64,000 bases of DNA from Maea johnstoni (lineage: Eukaryota > Annelida > Polychaeta > Spionida > Magelonidae), in assembly GCA_963942565.1 (NCBI GenBank), contig OZ012690.1:12247571-12311570 (forward strand). The letters are read 5' to 3'. The notes beneath the pieces were generated by a model, which made no database searches, was not told the DNA's origin, and saw nothing but the letters and a program-made list of their open reading frames with translations. How positions within the stretch are numbered: the first letter of the stretch is position 1; each line of letters opens with the position of its first letter. Below are positions 1 to 11,237 of the stretch, piece by piece. The position numbers were made by a program, and so were the translations under genes.

Positions 1-44
1 CTAGAATGTGATGAGAGTGGATACACTGCTGTGGATAAGTAAGC

Positions 45-1290
45 TATTTTGTAATTGGTAATTTGCTGCAGGGTTTGAAATTACTATTTTTCCACTCTGA
101 TTGCAGGGTATGAAATTACCTTCATTTCACGGAGGATGAATGTAACTTTCCGAATTGGTTGTAGGGTTTGATATTAACCTTCCTTACACTGGAGCCAAAT
201 GTAACTTTCCTAATTGGTTGTAGGGTTTGATATTAACCTTCCTTACACTGGAGCCAAATGTAACTTTCCTAATTGGTTGTAGGGTTTGATATTAACCTTC
301 CTTACACTGGGGCCAAATGTAACTTTCTTAATTGGTTGTAGGGTTTGATATTAACCTTCCTTACACTGGAGCCAAATGTTATTTTCCTAATTGGTTGTAG
401 GGTTTGATATTAACCTTCCTTACACTGGAGCCAAATGTAACTTTCCTCATTGGTTGTAGGGTTTGATATTAACCTTCCTTACACTGGGGCCAAATGTAAC
501 TTTCTTAATTGGTTGTAGGGTTTGATATTAACCTTCCTTACACTGGAGCCAAATGTTATTTTCCTAATTGGTTGTAGGGTTTGATATTAACCTTCCTTAT
601 ACTGGGGCCAAATGTAACTTTCCTAATTGGTTGTAGGGCTTGATATTAACCCTCCTTACACTGAAGCCAAATGTAACTTTCCTAATTGGTTGTAGGGTTT
701 GATATTAACCTTCCTTACACTGGAGCCAAATGTAACTTTCCTAATTGGTTGTAGGGTTTGATATTAACCTTCCTTACACTGGGGCCACATGTAACTTTCT
801 TAATTGGTTGTAGGGTTTGATATTAACCCTCCTTACACTGGAGCCAAATGTAACTTTCCTAATTGGTTGCTTTAAGGACAACATCATCTTCCTATCACAG
901 GGTTTGAATATGATAATTGTAATTGGTTGCATGGTATGAAATTATCTGCCTTTCACAGCGGTGGAATGTAGCTTTCCTTATTGGATGTTTGCAAAGTATA
1001 AGGCTAACTTTCAGGAACATAGAATGAATTTAGGTTTCCTGATTGGTTACTGGGTTTGAAACTACGTTCTTTTAATTCACAGGGGTTGAATATAACTTCC
1101 CTTATTAGCTGTTCCCTTTGCAGGGTATGAAATCACCTTTCTTCAACAGGGGTTGCAAGCAACTTTCAACATTGGTTGTTTGCAGGGTATAAAAGTAGGT
1201 ACCTTTCATTGATAGGGGACAAATATGCAACTTTCCTAATTGGTTGCAGGGTATGCAATTACCTTCTATTAATGGGGGTTGGATGTTACT
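45..1290. repeat. 59-bp minisatellite with degenerate flanks
   Basis: About 12 near-identical 59-bp units lie at roughly 118-872; each successive copy of the phrase CTAATTGGTTGTAGGGTTTG starts 59 bases after the last. The two ends decay into divergent copies (GCAGGGTATGAAATTACC variants) down to about 1290. This is the usual picture of a homogenised core with older edges. No protein is encoded. It probably lies in an intron of the PGAP2-A gene, whose 5' exons are off the window. Confidence 0.93.
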
Positions 1291-1756
1291 CCTTATCGGC
1301 CCTTTAACTTTGGAAGCTAAGGGCAAAAAAAGATAATGTAGGGACCTTGTTAAATTCACATTTAATTTTCTTAGAGTGTTGCTGAAAACATTTTTACATT
1401 GTTCTAATACTGGACCAAAATGAAAATCAGAGTATTACCTATCTTCATGCCAAATGTAAAGAGTATATCGGGTTGCCACCTCAGCAAGCAGATGTCAACC
1501 AATGCATGCTCCAATTTACCTGAAAGTCATCGCCTTGATGCTATGTTTCTTATTAAGAAAACTATATAAATGTGTGATTGTGAAACTATATTTGAAAGAA
1601 AATTGTTGCCTGTGTTGCAACTGGCATTTCTCCTTCAGGTATGTTCTAATTGTGGCTATTTTATAACAAAAAATAAGAAACCAAATATTTTGCTTGTGTA
1701 AGAAAGACACCATTGAAATATTCTGGCTTTTTGTGAGTGCTAGGAGCATGAACTGG
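1291..1756. other. unassigned AT-rich stretch
   Basis: No coding exon, repeat boundary or RNA gene is visible; the reading frames are short and have no recognisable similarity. Confidence 0.5.
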
Positions 1757-1969
1757 TTAACCCTTATGCTGCTGGTGACTTATTTGGCCAATACAAAATA
1801 ATGCAAAAAACCTGAAAAATCACCGAAACCCTGGCAAATGGGTACTCATCTGAGAATACTCGGTGAGAGCTTTCCAATGAGTACCAACAAGACAGGGTTT
1901 AGATGGTTTTCAACGATTTTTGCGTTCTTGTACTTAGGGCGAATGCAGCCTCAGCATTGGAAGGGGTAA
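1757..1969 (-). mobile_element. TTAA-MITE family A, copy 1
   Basis: This 213-bp element is the first of about 23. Family structure: TTAA target duplication, then CCCTT, imperfect TIRs of about 25 bp (CCCTTCCAATGCTGAGGCTA at one end, CCCTTATGCTGCTGGTGGCT at the other), and an internal inverted motif around GAGTACTCTCAGATGAGTAC. TTAA duplication plus a CCYT terminus is the piggyBac signature, so it is read as a non-autonomous piggyBac-type MITE. It has no ORF. In this copy the right TTAA has mutated to GTAA. Confidence 0.85.
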
Positions 1970-2330
1970 CCTGTTTTTGTCCCCTTCTTTGCCCCCTCCT
2001 GGTCTTACTATTCTCCTGGCTCTTTCCAGCCAACCTTCAGCGACCACCTTCCGGCATTGGTCCTGCCCTCTGCTCAACCTGTCCATAAAGAAATAGAAAT
2101 ATTATTTTGTCCGTTTAACCCCCTGTTAATCATTTATGCAGTGCTGCCTGTGGTGATGTAAAAGTTGTGTGAAGGTTGGCAAGCTGCCAAAGAATGAGAG
2201 ATATTAGCAGATCTTGCCCTTCCTAATGTATCTAGGATACCAGTTACCACAGCTACTGTTGCCTGGCAACTGCCTCAGCTCCTCTTTCAGGATGTACTCA
2301 TCATGGACTCTTGACCCTACTTCACGGAAT
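1970..2330. other. unassigned stretch
   Basis: No gene is visible. The last 25 bases (2306-2330) are repeated on the far side of the following hAT MITE. Confidence 0.45.
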
Positions 2331-2643
2331 CATGGTCTTAGCCAGCAGGGTGCCTGGGTGCCTTTTTGGACACCCAAACCCTTAAAAAGAACCCCTAAGG
2401 ACACCCAAATATTTTTGTGTGAAATTTCTAAAAATCTCAATTTCAAGCTTATAATTGAATTTTTTATCTCCTTATAATTCCCATGACATTGAATAATCAC
2501 ATCATGCCTTATTTTGATGAACTTATACATGTTTATGGTTGAAATATGAGTATATTGTGATCCCCCTTAAAAATTTGGACGCCCAAAAATTTTACAACTG
2601 CCAATTTTAGGCACCCAGTTTCAAAATCCTGGCTAAGACACTG
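2331..2643 (+). mobile_element. hAT-type MITE family C, copy 1
   Basis: A 313-bp element with ends CATGGTCTTAGCCAG and CTGGCTAAGACACTG. Family C elements are about 290-320 bp, begin CA(G/T)(G/T)GTCTTAGC and lack coding capacity. Intact copies have 8-bp target duplications, so hAT is the likely superfamily. This copy is odd: it is flanked by a 24-25 bp direct repeat (2306-2330 and 2643-2667) instead of a simple 8-bp one. Confidence 0.85.
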
Positions 2644-2832
2644 ACTCTTGACCCTACTTCACGGAATACAACAAGTTGAGTTCAGTAACCCGAGTTATTG
2701 ACTTAGTAGTTCCAACTGCTAAAAATGCTAACAAGACAAATAAATTTTCTAAGCATACTGGACTGAGCACCTCTGTACGTGCCAAAGCAAAAGCTTCATC
2801 AAACTCAATCATCCAGGCAACTGAATGTCACG

Positions 2833-3129
2833 CAGGGACTTAGCCAGGACCAGTCCTACCTGTCTTTTGGACAGGTAGTTTCCTAAAAACCTTATGAAGA
2901 TTATGAAGATTTTTCAATTTTGACTTTTGGGTTGTAATAACCAAATATTCTCCTAACAAACCATCTTCTAGGACATAGCTGAAGTGTAAGTTGCCCTTTT
3001 TGACACACTAGGCTAATACATGTAGCTGGTATAAGGATTTGAAGTAGATTAGTAGCTAGATCTGGACGGGTAGAAATTTTGAAATTGCTGTTTTGGACAG
3101 GCATTTTTGAAATCCTGGCTAAGACCCTG
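2833..3129. mobile_element. hAT-type MITE family D, copy 1
   Basis: It shares the family C terminus (CAGGGACTTAGCCAGG ... GCTAAGACCCTG) but has a different body built on CCTGTCTTTTGGACAGG, an internal inverted repeat. A perfect 8-bp target duplication ATGTCACG lies at 2825-2832 and 3130-3137. Confidence 0.9.
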
Positions 3130-3137
3130 ATGTCACG

Positions 3138-3508
3138 GCTTGTCTAAGAGTTTCTTTCAATTGAACATTTTGAACATCAAAATTTACATACTTTTCAGAA
3201 TCTATGCACATTGTATGTTGTAGCTGTCATTGAACAGCCCTGCACCTACTTGGGATATGTGAGAAATTTACCTGTTACATATTACATGATGATGGTTAAT
3301 TCCAAACATCCGTGGGTTTTAATGGATGCGTACCATTTGAAATCATTCCTGGTTGAAGTCTTGAGATCCCTCTTCACAGGAGTCATCTGTAATTATGATG
3401 CATTGATAAATAACTTGAGGAGAATATTCACACATTGTTTGAAGGAGTTTGTGGGTTGAATTCTGGTCAACACTTCTCTTTCAAATATTTACGCAAAAAA
3501 GCTCTGGT
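3138..3508. other. unassigned stretch
   Basis: A short open frame (3211-3459) is present, but it resembles no family I know and has no splice context. I do not call a gene. Confidence 0.4.
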
Positions 3509-3842
3509 TGAATGAATACAAGTAAAGTAGAGCATTTTTTGGGTACTACAAACAGGAATTGGTGAAGCCTCTTCCTGTGTGCAATATATCGTGAATGAAT
3601 AAAAGTAAAGTTGAGCATTTTTCGGATACTACAAACAGGGATTGGTGAAGCCTCTTTCTGTGTGCAATATATCGTGAATGAATAAAAGTAAAGTAGAGCA
3701 TTTTTCGGATACTACAAACAGGGATTGGTGAAGCCTCTTCCTGTGTGCAATATATCGTGAATGAATAAAAGTAAAGCAGGGCATTTTTCAGATACTACAA
3801 ACAGGAATTGGTGAAGCCTCTTTCTGTGTGCAATATATTGTT
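3509..3842. repeat. 83-bp tandem repeat, about 4 copies
   Basis: The phrase GCAATATAT recurs at 3581, 3664, 3747 and 3830, exactly 83 bases apart. Copies differ at only a few positions, so the array is young. Confidence 0.95.
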
Positions 3843-3861
3843 GATGTAAGAAAACTGGTTC

Positions 3862-4050
3862 AAACGCTATTGCGAGCCGGAGGACATCCTGACTTTGCCT
3901 CCTCCCTCAGAGGGAATTCCACCCCGGGGAGGGGGAGCTGGCAAGACGTTTCTCCAGCAGCTCCGGCCCTGTTCCCGCCGCCGCTGCTGCTCCATAAAAC
4001 ATTTATACGCCACCCATCTGTGAAGTGCTGCTCATTGCATGTCACACATA
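3862..4050. other. GC-rich island of unknown nature
   Basis: A markedly GC-rich stretch (including TTCCACCCCGGGGAGGGGGA) interrupts AT-rich repeats. It is open in more than one frame but resembles no protein I recognise. It could be a conserved non-coding element, a promoter or a transposon fragment. Confidence 0.4.
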
Positions 4051-4147
4051 CTTGGACTAAGTACTCGTTTAAAAACTCACCCTATATATCTGACAATACT
4101 TAACCCTTTCATGCCTGGAAAACCTGGAAAGTGCCGAGATCTATGAT

Positions 4148-4460
<313 letters not shown>

Positions 4461-4727
4461 TATATATATATTTATATGTATATATATATATATGTATATA
4501 TATGCTGTATAACTATGTATAGATGTACAGAGCATTTGAAGTGTAGTTGTTGGTGAAATTCTGAGTAACAATTTCACTTCAAAATATTCTCATGAATGCT
4601 GTAGTTTGAAAGATCTCTCCAATATTTGTTTTGGCTGCTACATGCGCAAAGGGGTTTAATAAGCATTTTATATCTGAAACAAGTGCTTGCCTAAAAAAGG
4701 GAACATGATCAGACAACCCTGCTACCC

Positions 4728-4784
4728 TAAACCCTTAAGCTGCTGGTTGCTAATTTAACCAATACAAAATTATGCAAGTAGCTG
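4728..4784 (-). mobile_element. family A MITE fragment
   Basis: Only the CCCTTAAGCTGCTGGTTGCT end and the following ACCAATACAAAATTATGC segment remain. Confidence 0.6.
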
Positions 4785-4835
4785 TCCTGGCTATTTTGGG
4801 GGTGTCACTTTGATTTTGGGATTGTTTTGAAAATA

Positions 4836-5023
4836 CAGGTGAACTTGGATATGACGGACCACTGTACGACAGATTTTTGATTATGACGGACACTATGCTT
4901 GGTCCCAGTCTGATGCATGTCATAGTACATGTCAAAGTATTTGTCATATGTATATGACGGATTTCGCATATGACGGACCAATTTTCCTGGTCCCATTGAG
5001 TCTGTCATATCCAAGTTCGCCTG
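4836..5023 (+). mobile_element. Tigger/pogo-like MITE family E, copy 2
   Basis: Same TIRs as copy 1, flanked by TA dinucleotides. It ends 69 bp before the first visible PGAP2-A exon, within the intron. Confidence 0.88.
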
Positions 5024-5092
5024 TACTTGTTGAAGGATTGTATCAAATACTTGTATGGAATTATTTCTGCTATTTGTGTTTTTTCCTTGCAG

Positions 5093-7789
5093 CCCTGCAT
5101 GAGAAGATCTTTGTGGTGTTCATGTTCTCCTCCTGCATTTACATGTTTGTGACGCACATCCTCTTCTACTGGAGTAAATCTGACTCAGCGGAGTGGACAG
5201 ATCTCGTAAGTGCTTTTGAAAATTGTATATTTATGTCTCCCCCCTATAAGGCCAAGAAAAAAATATTGTTTGTTTCCTGTAACGGTTCGAAAAAAATAGG
5301 GTAGGTAGGTCGGTAGGTTTGCATTATTTTTTTGGTCAAAAATGTGTGTTTTATGCATGTTTTTCGTTGATTTTGAGTTGGGAGGGCAAAAAAACCTTTA
5401 GGGTAGGGATTTTTTTGGCTAGAAAATTGGTAGGGTAGGGTTACAGGAAACAAACAACTTTTTTTTTAGGCCTAAGGGTAGACATATTGTTCCGGTCGGC
5501 ATCCGCGTCATGACTTGTCTGCAACATAGCTCAAAAACCGTACTATGAAATCTTTTCAATTTGTCAGGGATTCTTTTGTATGTCACATACATGAATTGGT
5601 TAGATTTTGGTATCAAAGGTGCATTTTAGTATTTGAACAATACTTTATTTGAAAAGCAGTCCTTAAGAATGTTTTGAACTTTTTCCATATTTATTCATAT
5701 ATTCTGAACAGTTTTTATTATAAGGGGATAGAGGTTATGATTGTTATCATTGATATATTTGTGTGTCCCTCAAAAAAATGGAGCACACATACTTTTAGGT
5801 TGCCCAAATTTTTAACATATTTATTCATATATTCTGAGCAGTTTTATTATAAGCGGATAGAGGTTATTATTGTTGTAATTAATATTTTGGTGTGTCCCTC
5901 AAATATATGAAGCACACATACTTTTAGGTTGCCCACATTTTTAACATATGTATTCATATATTCTGAGCTGATTTTATCATAAGCGGGAGAGAGGTAAATG
6001 TTATTGTTATCATTGATTTTTTGGTGTGTCCCTCAAAAAAATGGAGCACACATACTTTTATGATTGCCCATTTTCAAATTCCTGATTCAGGATTTAGAAA
6101 CTGGGTGCCCAAAATTGCTAATTCTTAAATCTTTGGGCGTCCAAATTTTTAAGGGGAACCACAATATACTTCGATTTCAACCATAAACATGTATAACTTT
6201 ATCAAAGTAAGGCATGATATCATAATACAATGGCATAGGAATGATATGGAGATGAAAAAAAATAATTATATGCTTGAGATTGACATTTTAAGAAATTCCT
6301 CACAAATTTTTTTGGGTGTCCTGAGGGGTGCTTTTTAAGGGTTTGGGTGTCCACAAAGACACCCAGACGCCCTGCTGGTTAAGACCATGTGACTGAGTAT
6401 GCTGTTATTTGATTGCAGGAGAAGACTTCCTGGAGGTGGAAGAATGTTGCGTTCGCCTCAACTCTGGCGTCAACTGCTGGTCTGCTGTATTTCTTCTACT
6501 GGCACAGGATCCACTGTTTGCCTGGAGGTGAGGCTAATATGTGCTCTAAACATTTTTTTGATTTGATATATTAATATACCGTATTCGCCCGATTAAGCGC
6601 ACTGTCTTAAATAAGCGCACCCCCCACCAATTTTTCGCGGATTTCGGGGGACCAGCAAGTTCTACTGTTTTTGTAGAAGGAGAAGGTATATAGATGGCGA
6701 CCGTAACTGCCATCTATCGGCCATTTCTCATTGCGGTATGTAACACCGCGATCGACACTCATTGGGGGGTGCGGTTATACGAATGTTTGACAAAACCCCT
6801 GCTACAGAAAAATTTCCCAACTAGCACCACACGCGCAAATACGGTATATATTTATTTGTGAAAACTGGCATTATTATGTGTTGAGCATTATGGTTATATT
6901 GATACAAAGCATATTAATAACACACACACACACCAATAATTGTTCTCTAATTGCATCAATTCATTGTTTGCTAATGCAGTATTCTGTTGTTTATTGCTTT
7001 TGCAGCATTTCTATCGTTTATTGTCCTTCAGTGGAGTATCTCTATTGTGTTTTTTTTTACCATTGTAGCATTTTGTTTATCTTTCAACATTGCCTCATTA
7101 CTCATGTTTTTCATGTTTTTTTATTCATTATCATGGAATTTCTGTTGTTGATTGCTCTCCATTGCATCCAGAGATATACATAACCTGGGTCATGTGTATC
7201 TCCAATTACATCATTCTTTGCCATTCTTCATTGCAGAATTTCTATTGTTAATTGCTTTCCATTGCATCCTGAGATATACATAACCTTAGTCATGTGTATC
7301 TCCTATTGCATCATTCTTTGCCATTCTTCATTGCAGAATTTCTATTGTTAATTGTTTTCTATCGCAGTACAGGTGAACTTGGATATGACGGATCACTGTA
7401 CGACGGATTTTTGCATATGACGGACGATATGCTTGGTCCCAGTCCGATGCATATCAAGTGTTCGTCATATGTATATGACAGATTTTGCATATGACGGACC
7501 AATTTTCCTGGTCCCATTGAGTCCGTCATATCCAAGTCACCTGTATCATTCATTTACAAATATTGCAGTAATTCTATTGTTTATATATTGCCATTGCAAC
7601 CTCTCTAACCATTGTATATTGTTCTCCACTGCAGCATTCAGTTGGTTTTCGTTCTGCGAGTACATCATCGCTGTCACCAACATGGGGTTCCACATGACGG
7701 CCTACTGGGACTTCTACCACAAGAGTTTCCTGCTCTCTTCCGTCACGACCGCTGACAAGGTCTCCAACAATCACCGCAAGGAGGACTGA
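5093..7789 (+). CDS. PGAP2-like protein, copy A (3' exons only)
   Basis: Three exons are visible: 5093-5205 (acceptor TTTTCCTTGCAG, donor GTAAGT), 6419-6527 (acceptor TTGCAG, donor GTGAGG) and 7635-7789 (acceptor CCACTGCAG, TGA stop). They give 124 residues in an open joined frame. The sequence matches the C-terminal half of PGAP2 (Frag1/DRAM/Sfk1 superfamily): LHEKIFVVFM, then HRIHCLPG, then EYIIAVTNMGFHMTAYWDF, with hydrophobic membrane segments in each exon. PGAP2 is a multi-pass ER/Golgi membrane protein needed for lipid remodelling of GPI anchors. Exon phases equal those of copy B at 29930. The first two exons expected for the family are absent from 1-5092, so the 5' end must lie outside the window. 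MITEs sit in both introns, one of them ending 29 bp before the 6419 acceptor. Confidence 0.92.
5250..5472. mobile_element. PIF/Harbinger-like MITE family G, copy 1
   Basis: TIRs begin GGCC and continue as (T)AAAAAA ... TTGTTTGTTTCCTGTAAC at both ends. The 3-bp target duplication is TAA (5247-5249 and 5473-5475). TNA duplication with GGCC ends is typical of PIF/Harbinger. It has no ORF and lies in PGAP2-A intron sequence. Confidence 0.8.
5680..6068. repeat. 130-bp tandem repeat, about 3 copies
   Basis: TATTCATATATTCTGA recurs at about 5692, 5822 and 5951. Each unit ends in TGTGTCCCTCAAAAAAATGG or a variant. The array lies in the PGAP2-A intron before exon 6419. Confidence 0.9.
6080..6389 (-). 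mobile_element. hAT-type MITE family C, copy 2
   Basis: The body matches family C (GGATTTAGAAACTGGGTGCC ... CCTGCTGGTTAAGACCATG); the left tip is eroded. Its right end is 29 bp upstream of the 6419 exon, so the branch-point region of this intron may be MITE-derived. Confidence 0.8.
6579..6845. mobile_element. TA-flanked foldback element family I, copy 1
   Basis: Ends CCGTATTCGCCCGATTAAGC and GCGCAAATACGG form imperfect TIRs between TA dinucleotides. A second inverted pair (GATGGCGACCGTAACTGCCATC region) lies inside. A related copy is at 50161. It has no ORF. Confidence 0.65.
6950..7634 (+). repeat. degenerate repeat rich in acceptor-like motifs
   Basis: The intron before the last PGAP2-A exon is built from variants of a short unit holding ATTGCAG followed by (C/A)ATTTCTATTG. 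A 100-bp unit within it is duplicated (TTGCAGAATT at 7231 and 7331). Each unit resembles the true acceptor and exon start, CCACTGCAG|CATTCAG. A Tigger-like MITE (7370-7543) interrupts the array. Confidence 0.7.
7370..7543 (+). mobile_element. Tigger/pogo-like MITE family E, copy 3
   Basis: Same TIRs and TA flanks as the other family E copies; the right TIR has lost one base. It is inserted in the acceptor-like array 91 bp upstream of the last PGAP2-A exon. Confidence 0.88.
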
Positions 7790-7844
7790 AGCCATGAAAG
7801 CCATTCAACCATGACAACAATCGCCACCAACAACAATAGGATTA

Positions 7845-8712
7845 TCTTCTCTCCTATTGTCTTGGATGATCATCTCGCAAAAATGATAGCAAACTTCTGT
7901 ACTGGGATATTTCAAGAACGCAAGGAATGGGATGCCTTCCTATTGTCTTGGATAAATCTTCGGGAACAATAGGGATTGTCTTGTCTCCTATTGTCTTGGA
8001 TAATTGTTTCACCGCAGAGAAGATGATTATCTTCTGTGCAGTATAAGAATTGGATACCCTTCTTAAGTCTTGGATAAACCTTCAGGGAAGAGGGGTGTTA
8101 TCATGTCTTCTATTTGACAGCCGTCTTCTACAAGAACGGCAAACATCTGAACAGGAGTATTTCATACTCATAGTAGATGGGTCACTCTCCAGTTGTCTTC
8201 GATAACTCCTCACTCATAATGAGGATTATCTTGTTTGCATTTGTCTTAGGTAACTGCTCTATTACAACGATGGCTTTACAACTTGTGTACAGTGATATTT
8301 CAGGGACACTTAGAAAGGTGCGATCTCCTATTGTTGTGGATAAAGTTTTAAGAACAATAGGATTATCTTGCCTTCTATTGTCTTGTATGATTGTTCCACT
8401 ACAATAATGACAAACTGCTGTACAGTAGTATTTAAGGGACACTAGTGAATTATAAGCTTTTCCTTTGTCTTAAGATTTTGAGAAGAGGGATTATCTTGTC
8501 TCTCATTTGTCTTGAGATTTTGAGAAGAGGGATTATCTTGTCTCTCATTTGTCTTGAGATTTTGAGAAAAGGGATGATCTTCTCTCTCAATTGTCTTGAG
8601 ATTTTGAGAAAAGGGATGATCTTGTCTCTCATTTGTCTTGAGATTTTGAGAAAAGGGATGATCTTGTCTCTCATTTGTCTTGAGATTTTGAGAAAAGGAA
8701 TTATCTTCTCTC
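7845..8712. repeat. degenerate tandem array with a 42-bp core
   Basis: Variants of TCCTATTGTCTTGGATAA recur irregularly through the 3' flank of PGAP2-A. From about 8465 the array becomes regular with about six 42-bp units containing TGTCTTGAGATTTTGAGAAA. The start probably overlaps the PGAP2-A 3' UTR. Long frames read on the minus strand here are repeat artefacts. Confidence 0.85.
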
Positions 8713-8932
8713 TTATTTCCCTGCACATTTATTATAATCCTCCAGCAACAGCAACACATCTCTTATCAGCAAATTTGGGAACGAAGGGAACAATTTACTC
8801 ATTGTCTTAGAGAAAACTTAGAGAACATTGGGGAGCGTCTTTGTTTCTGTTGTATAGCAACACACTTCTGATAAGAAATTCAAAAAGAGGAAAAGCTTGA
8901 GGCATGCAAGATAATTGGCAACTTAACCCAAT

Positions 8933-9152
8933 CATACTTGAGAGTTCCTCCAGAAATTGTCGTCTGGATCAATTATACTTTTGATGATAACTTTTGAATT
9001 AAGAATCATTTTACAAAATATTTGAAGGGGAATTGTTGGTAATGTTCTGATCAACATTTCTCCTTCAAATATTTTGCCAATTATGCTTTAAGCTGCAAGA
9101 TATCATCAAAATTGTCAGGCTATTTTGGCCGCTGTGAGCAATCATGGGTTAA
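8933..9152. mobile_element. TTAA-MITE family B, copy 1
   Basis: Family B structure: TTAA, then CCCA(T)TNATGCTYA-type TIRs, a total of about 220-230 bp, and a central foldback of AAATATTTGAAGG with CCTTCAAATATTT. It shares TTAA duplication and a CCC start with family A but no body sequence. This copy has TTAA at both ends. Confidence 0.82.
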
Positions 9153-9785
9153 TAAGCAGTGACTTGCGGTTAGGCAGAGCTTTTCCCACTTTTCTTCCAC
9201 CACTTCTGGTGTCACGAAACGGGCAGAAAAGGTGACGATAACAGATATTCCAAATTTTGTTGATGATACTCTTATGACGACTGCCACACATATCAGATTA
9301 GCTTATGCAGGATCAAGAGGGTGATAAAACCAATAATCTTGTCTACAATGTATTGAACAAGATATAGCACTCATTAGATTTATATATGGTCGTTTCATGT
9401 ACAATAGGGATCTTATTGGCTCTTATTATTGCTTGCTTTGGATTGTCCAACCAGCAATCAGGATTTGTACCATGTGACCGGTCATTAAATCCCCATAATG
9501 CCCTCGGTCTGATCAGGCGCACATTAAATACACATACTGCCCTGGTGAACAGTCATTAAGGCTTTAATATTGTCTTCAGTAATCTACGCATTACAATAAC
9601 AGTACATTTCCTTACTCCTTAGCTTGCACTAGCTTTTGATAACTGGCAAGCGTGCAATAATTGTTTATCAAAATGTTACTGGGTCGGAACTCTGAAGTTA
9701 ACAATCCTAGTGCACTGTGTAGTCCAGACTACTCTCCATGACTGAAGAGAAATCTACTGTGCTTGTAATCGGCTATTGTTGATTA
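9153..9785. other. unassigned intergenic stretch
   Basis: No gene, array or element end was recognised. Confidence 0.45.
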
Positions 9786-9994
9786 CTGTAAAACCCTTTA
9801 TAACCACGCCCCTTTTTATTCACGCAATTGCCGTGTGAATGCGATCACGGCCATTTAATTACACGCATCAACCACTAGATGGGGCATTGTTATGCTATTT
9901 TGAACGTATATCAGCGCCAGTAATATACGCGTAATCTTCACCTAGCGCGAAATGCGTGAAATTAAAAGGAGCGCGATAATAATGGATTTTACAG
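9786..9994. mobile_element. TA-flanked foldback MITE, CTGTAAAACC ends
   Basis: Left end CTGTAAAACCCTTTAT and right end ATAATGGATTTTACAG are inverted and lie between TA dinucleotides, as in Tc1/mariner-type MITEs. Length is 209 bp, with no ORF. Confidence 0.7.
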
Positions 9995-10110
9995 TATGTT
10001 TTTTTTTGTAGTTGAGTGCCATGCATGACTATGAAATTTGCAACTGGACAATTGTTCTCTCAACTTTGAATATGCCCAATTAACCCATTCATACCTAGGA
10101 GTTCATGTTG

Positions 10111-10313
10111 TTAACCCTTGCAATGCTGAGACTACTTTTGCCTAAGGCACAAGAACTCAGAAATCTTTGAAAATCATCTAAACCCTATCATCTTGGTATT
10201 CATTGGAAAGCTCTCATCGAGTACTTTCAGATGAGTACCCATTTGCCAGGGTTTCAGCTTTTTTCACATTATTTTGTATTGATCAAATTAGCCACCAGCA
10301 GCATAAGGGTTAA
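10111..10313 (+). mobile_element. TTAA-MITE family A, copy 2
   Basis: Intact TTAA at both ends. A short family B terminus (10080-10110) abuts its left side, so it may have landed in a family B element. Confidence 0.85.
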
Positions 10314-10614
10314 CCCCATTGGAAAGATGAGGGGAATCTCTCCTTTCACCTTTTTGCACCCCTCATTTTGAGGGTAAGATAAGAACATAACATATTATGA
10401 TTTTGAAGGAAAGGTGGTGACCCCCTTTGAGCACCTAGCTGCACCCTCAATTAGAAGGTAAGATTGTGACTTTTATGAAGGAACAGTGGAAACCCACTCT
10501 TTTCCCCTTCATGCGCTACTTGTTTATAGCATAAGATGATGATGTATCATTGATATAGCATAACGGGTGGAGATCCCGCCTTTTTACCCCATTTGTGTAG
10601 CCCTCATTTTATGA

Positions 10615-10827
10615 TTAACCCTTATGCTGCTGGTGGCTAGTTTTGCCAATACAAAATAATGCTAAAATCCTGAAAAATCACCGAAACCGTGGCAAATGGG
10701 TACTCATCTGAGAGTACTCAGTGAGAGCTGTCCAATGAATACCAACATGACAGGGTTTAGATGGTTTTCAAAGATTTTTGCGTTCTTGTGCTTTGGGCGA
10801 ATGTAGCCTCAGCATTGGAAGGGTTAA
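10615..10827 (-). mobile_element. TTAA-MITE family A, copy 3
   Basis: Intact TTAA at both ends; inserted inside the degenerate tandem array. Confidence 0.88.
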
Positions 10828-11237
10828 GGTGAGGTCATCTTTGTGAGGGAAGAGAAGAAACCCTCTTTTTTGCTACTTCCTGCACCTCCCACTTGTAGAG
10901 TAGGATGATGTATCGCTAATCTAATCTAATCTATTTTGTCTCTCTCTGTACCCCTCATTTGAAGGGCCAGATAAAGATGTATTGTTACTCTACAGAATGG
11001 GTGAAGATCCTCTCTTTTGCCCCTTTCTGTACCACTCATAAAGAGGGTAAGATAAAGTTGTATTAGTGTTTTAGAAGGGAAGAAACCTTCTTTTTTACCC
11101 CTTTCTCCAACCCTGATTCATAGGGTAAGATGATATTGTCTATCTTTAATTTAGGGGAAGAGTGGAGACTCCCCTCTTTTGCCCCTTGTTGTACTCCTCA
11201 TTAAGAGATTAAGTTATGGATGTATCGTAAGTCTAGG

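Noticed and set aside
3509-3842. CRISPR-like regular repeats here, at 120-870 and at 50696-51062
   Set aside because: The units are directly abutting without unique spacers, and the genome is eukaryotic.
8442-8759. Overlapping repetitive frames on both strands
   Set aside because: Artefact of the 42-bp tandem repeat, a multiple of three.
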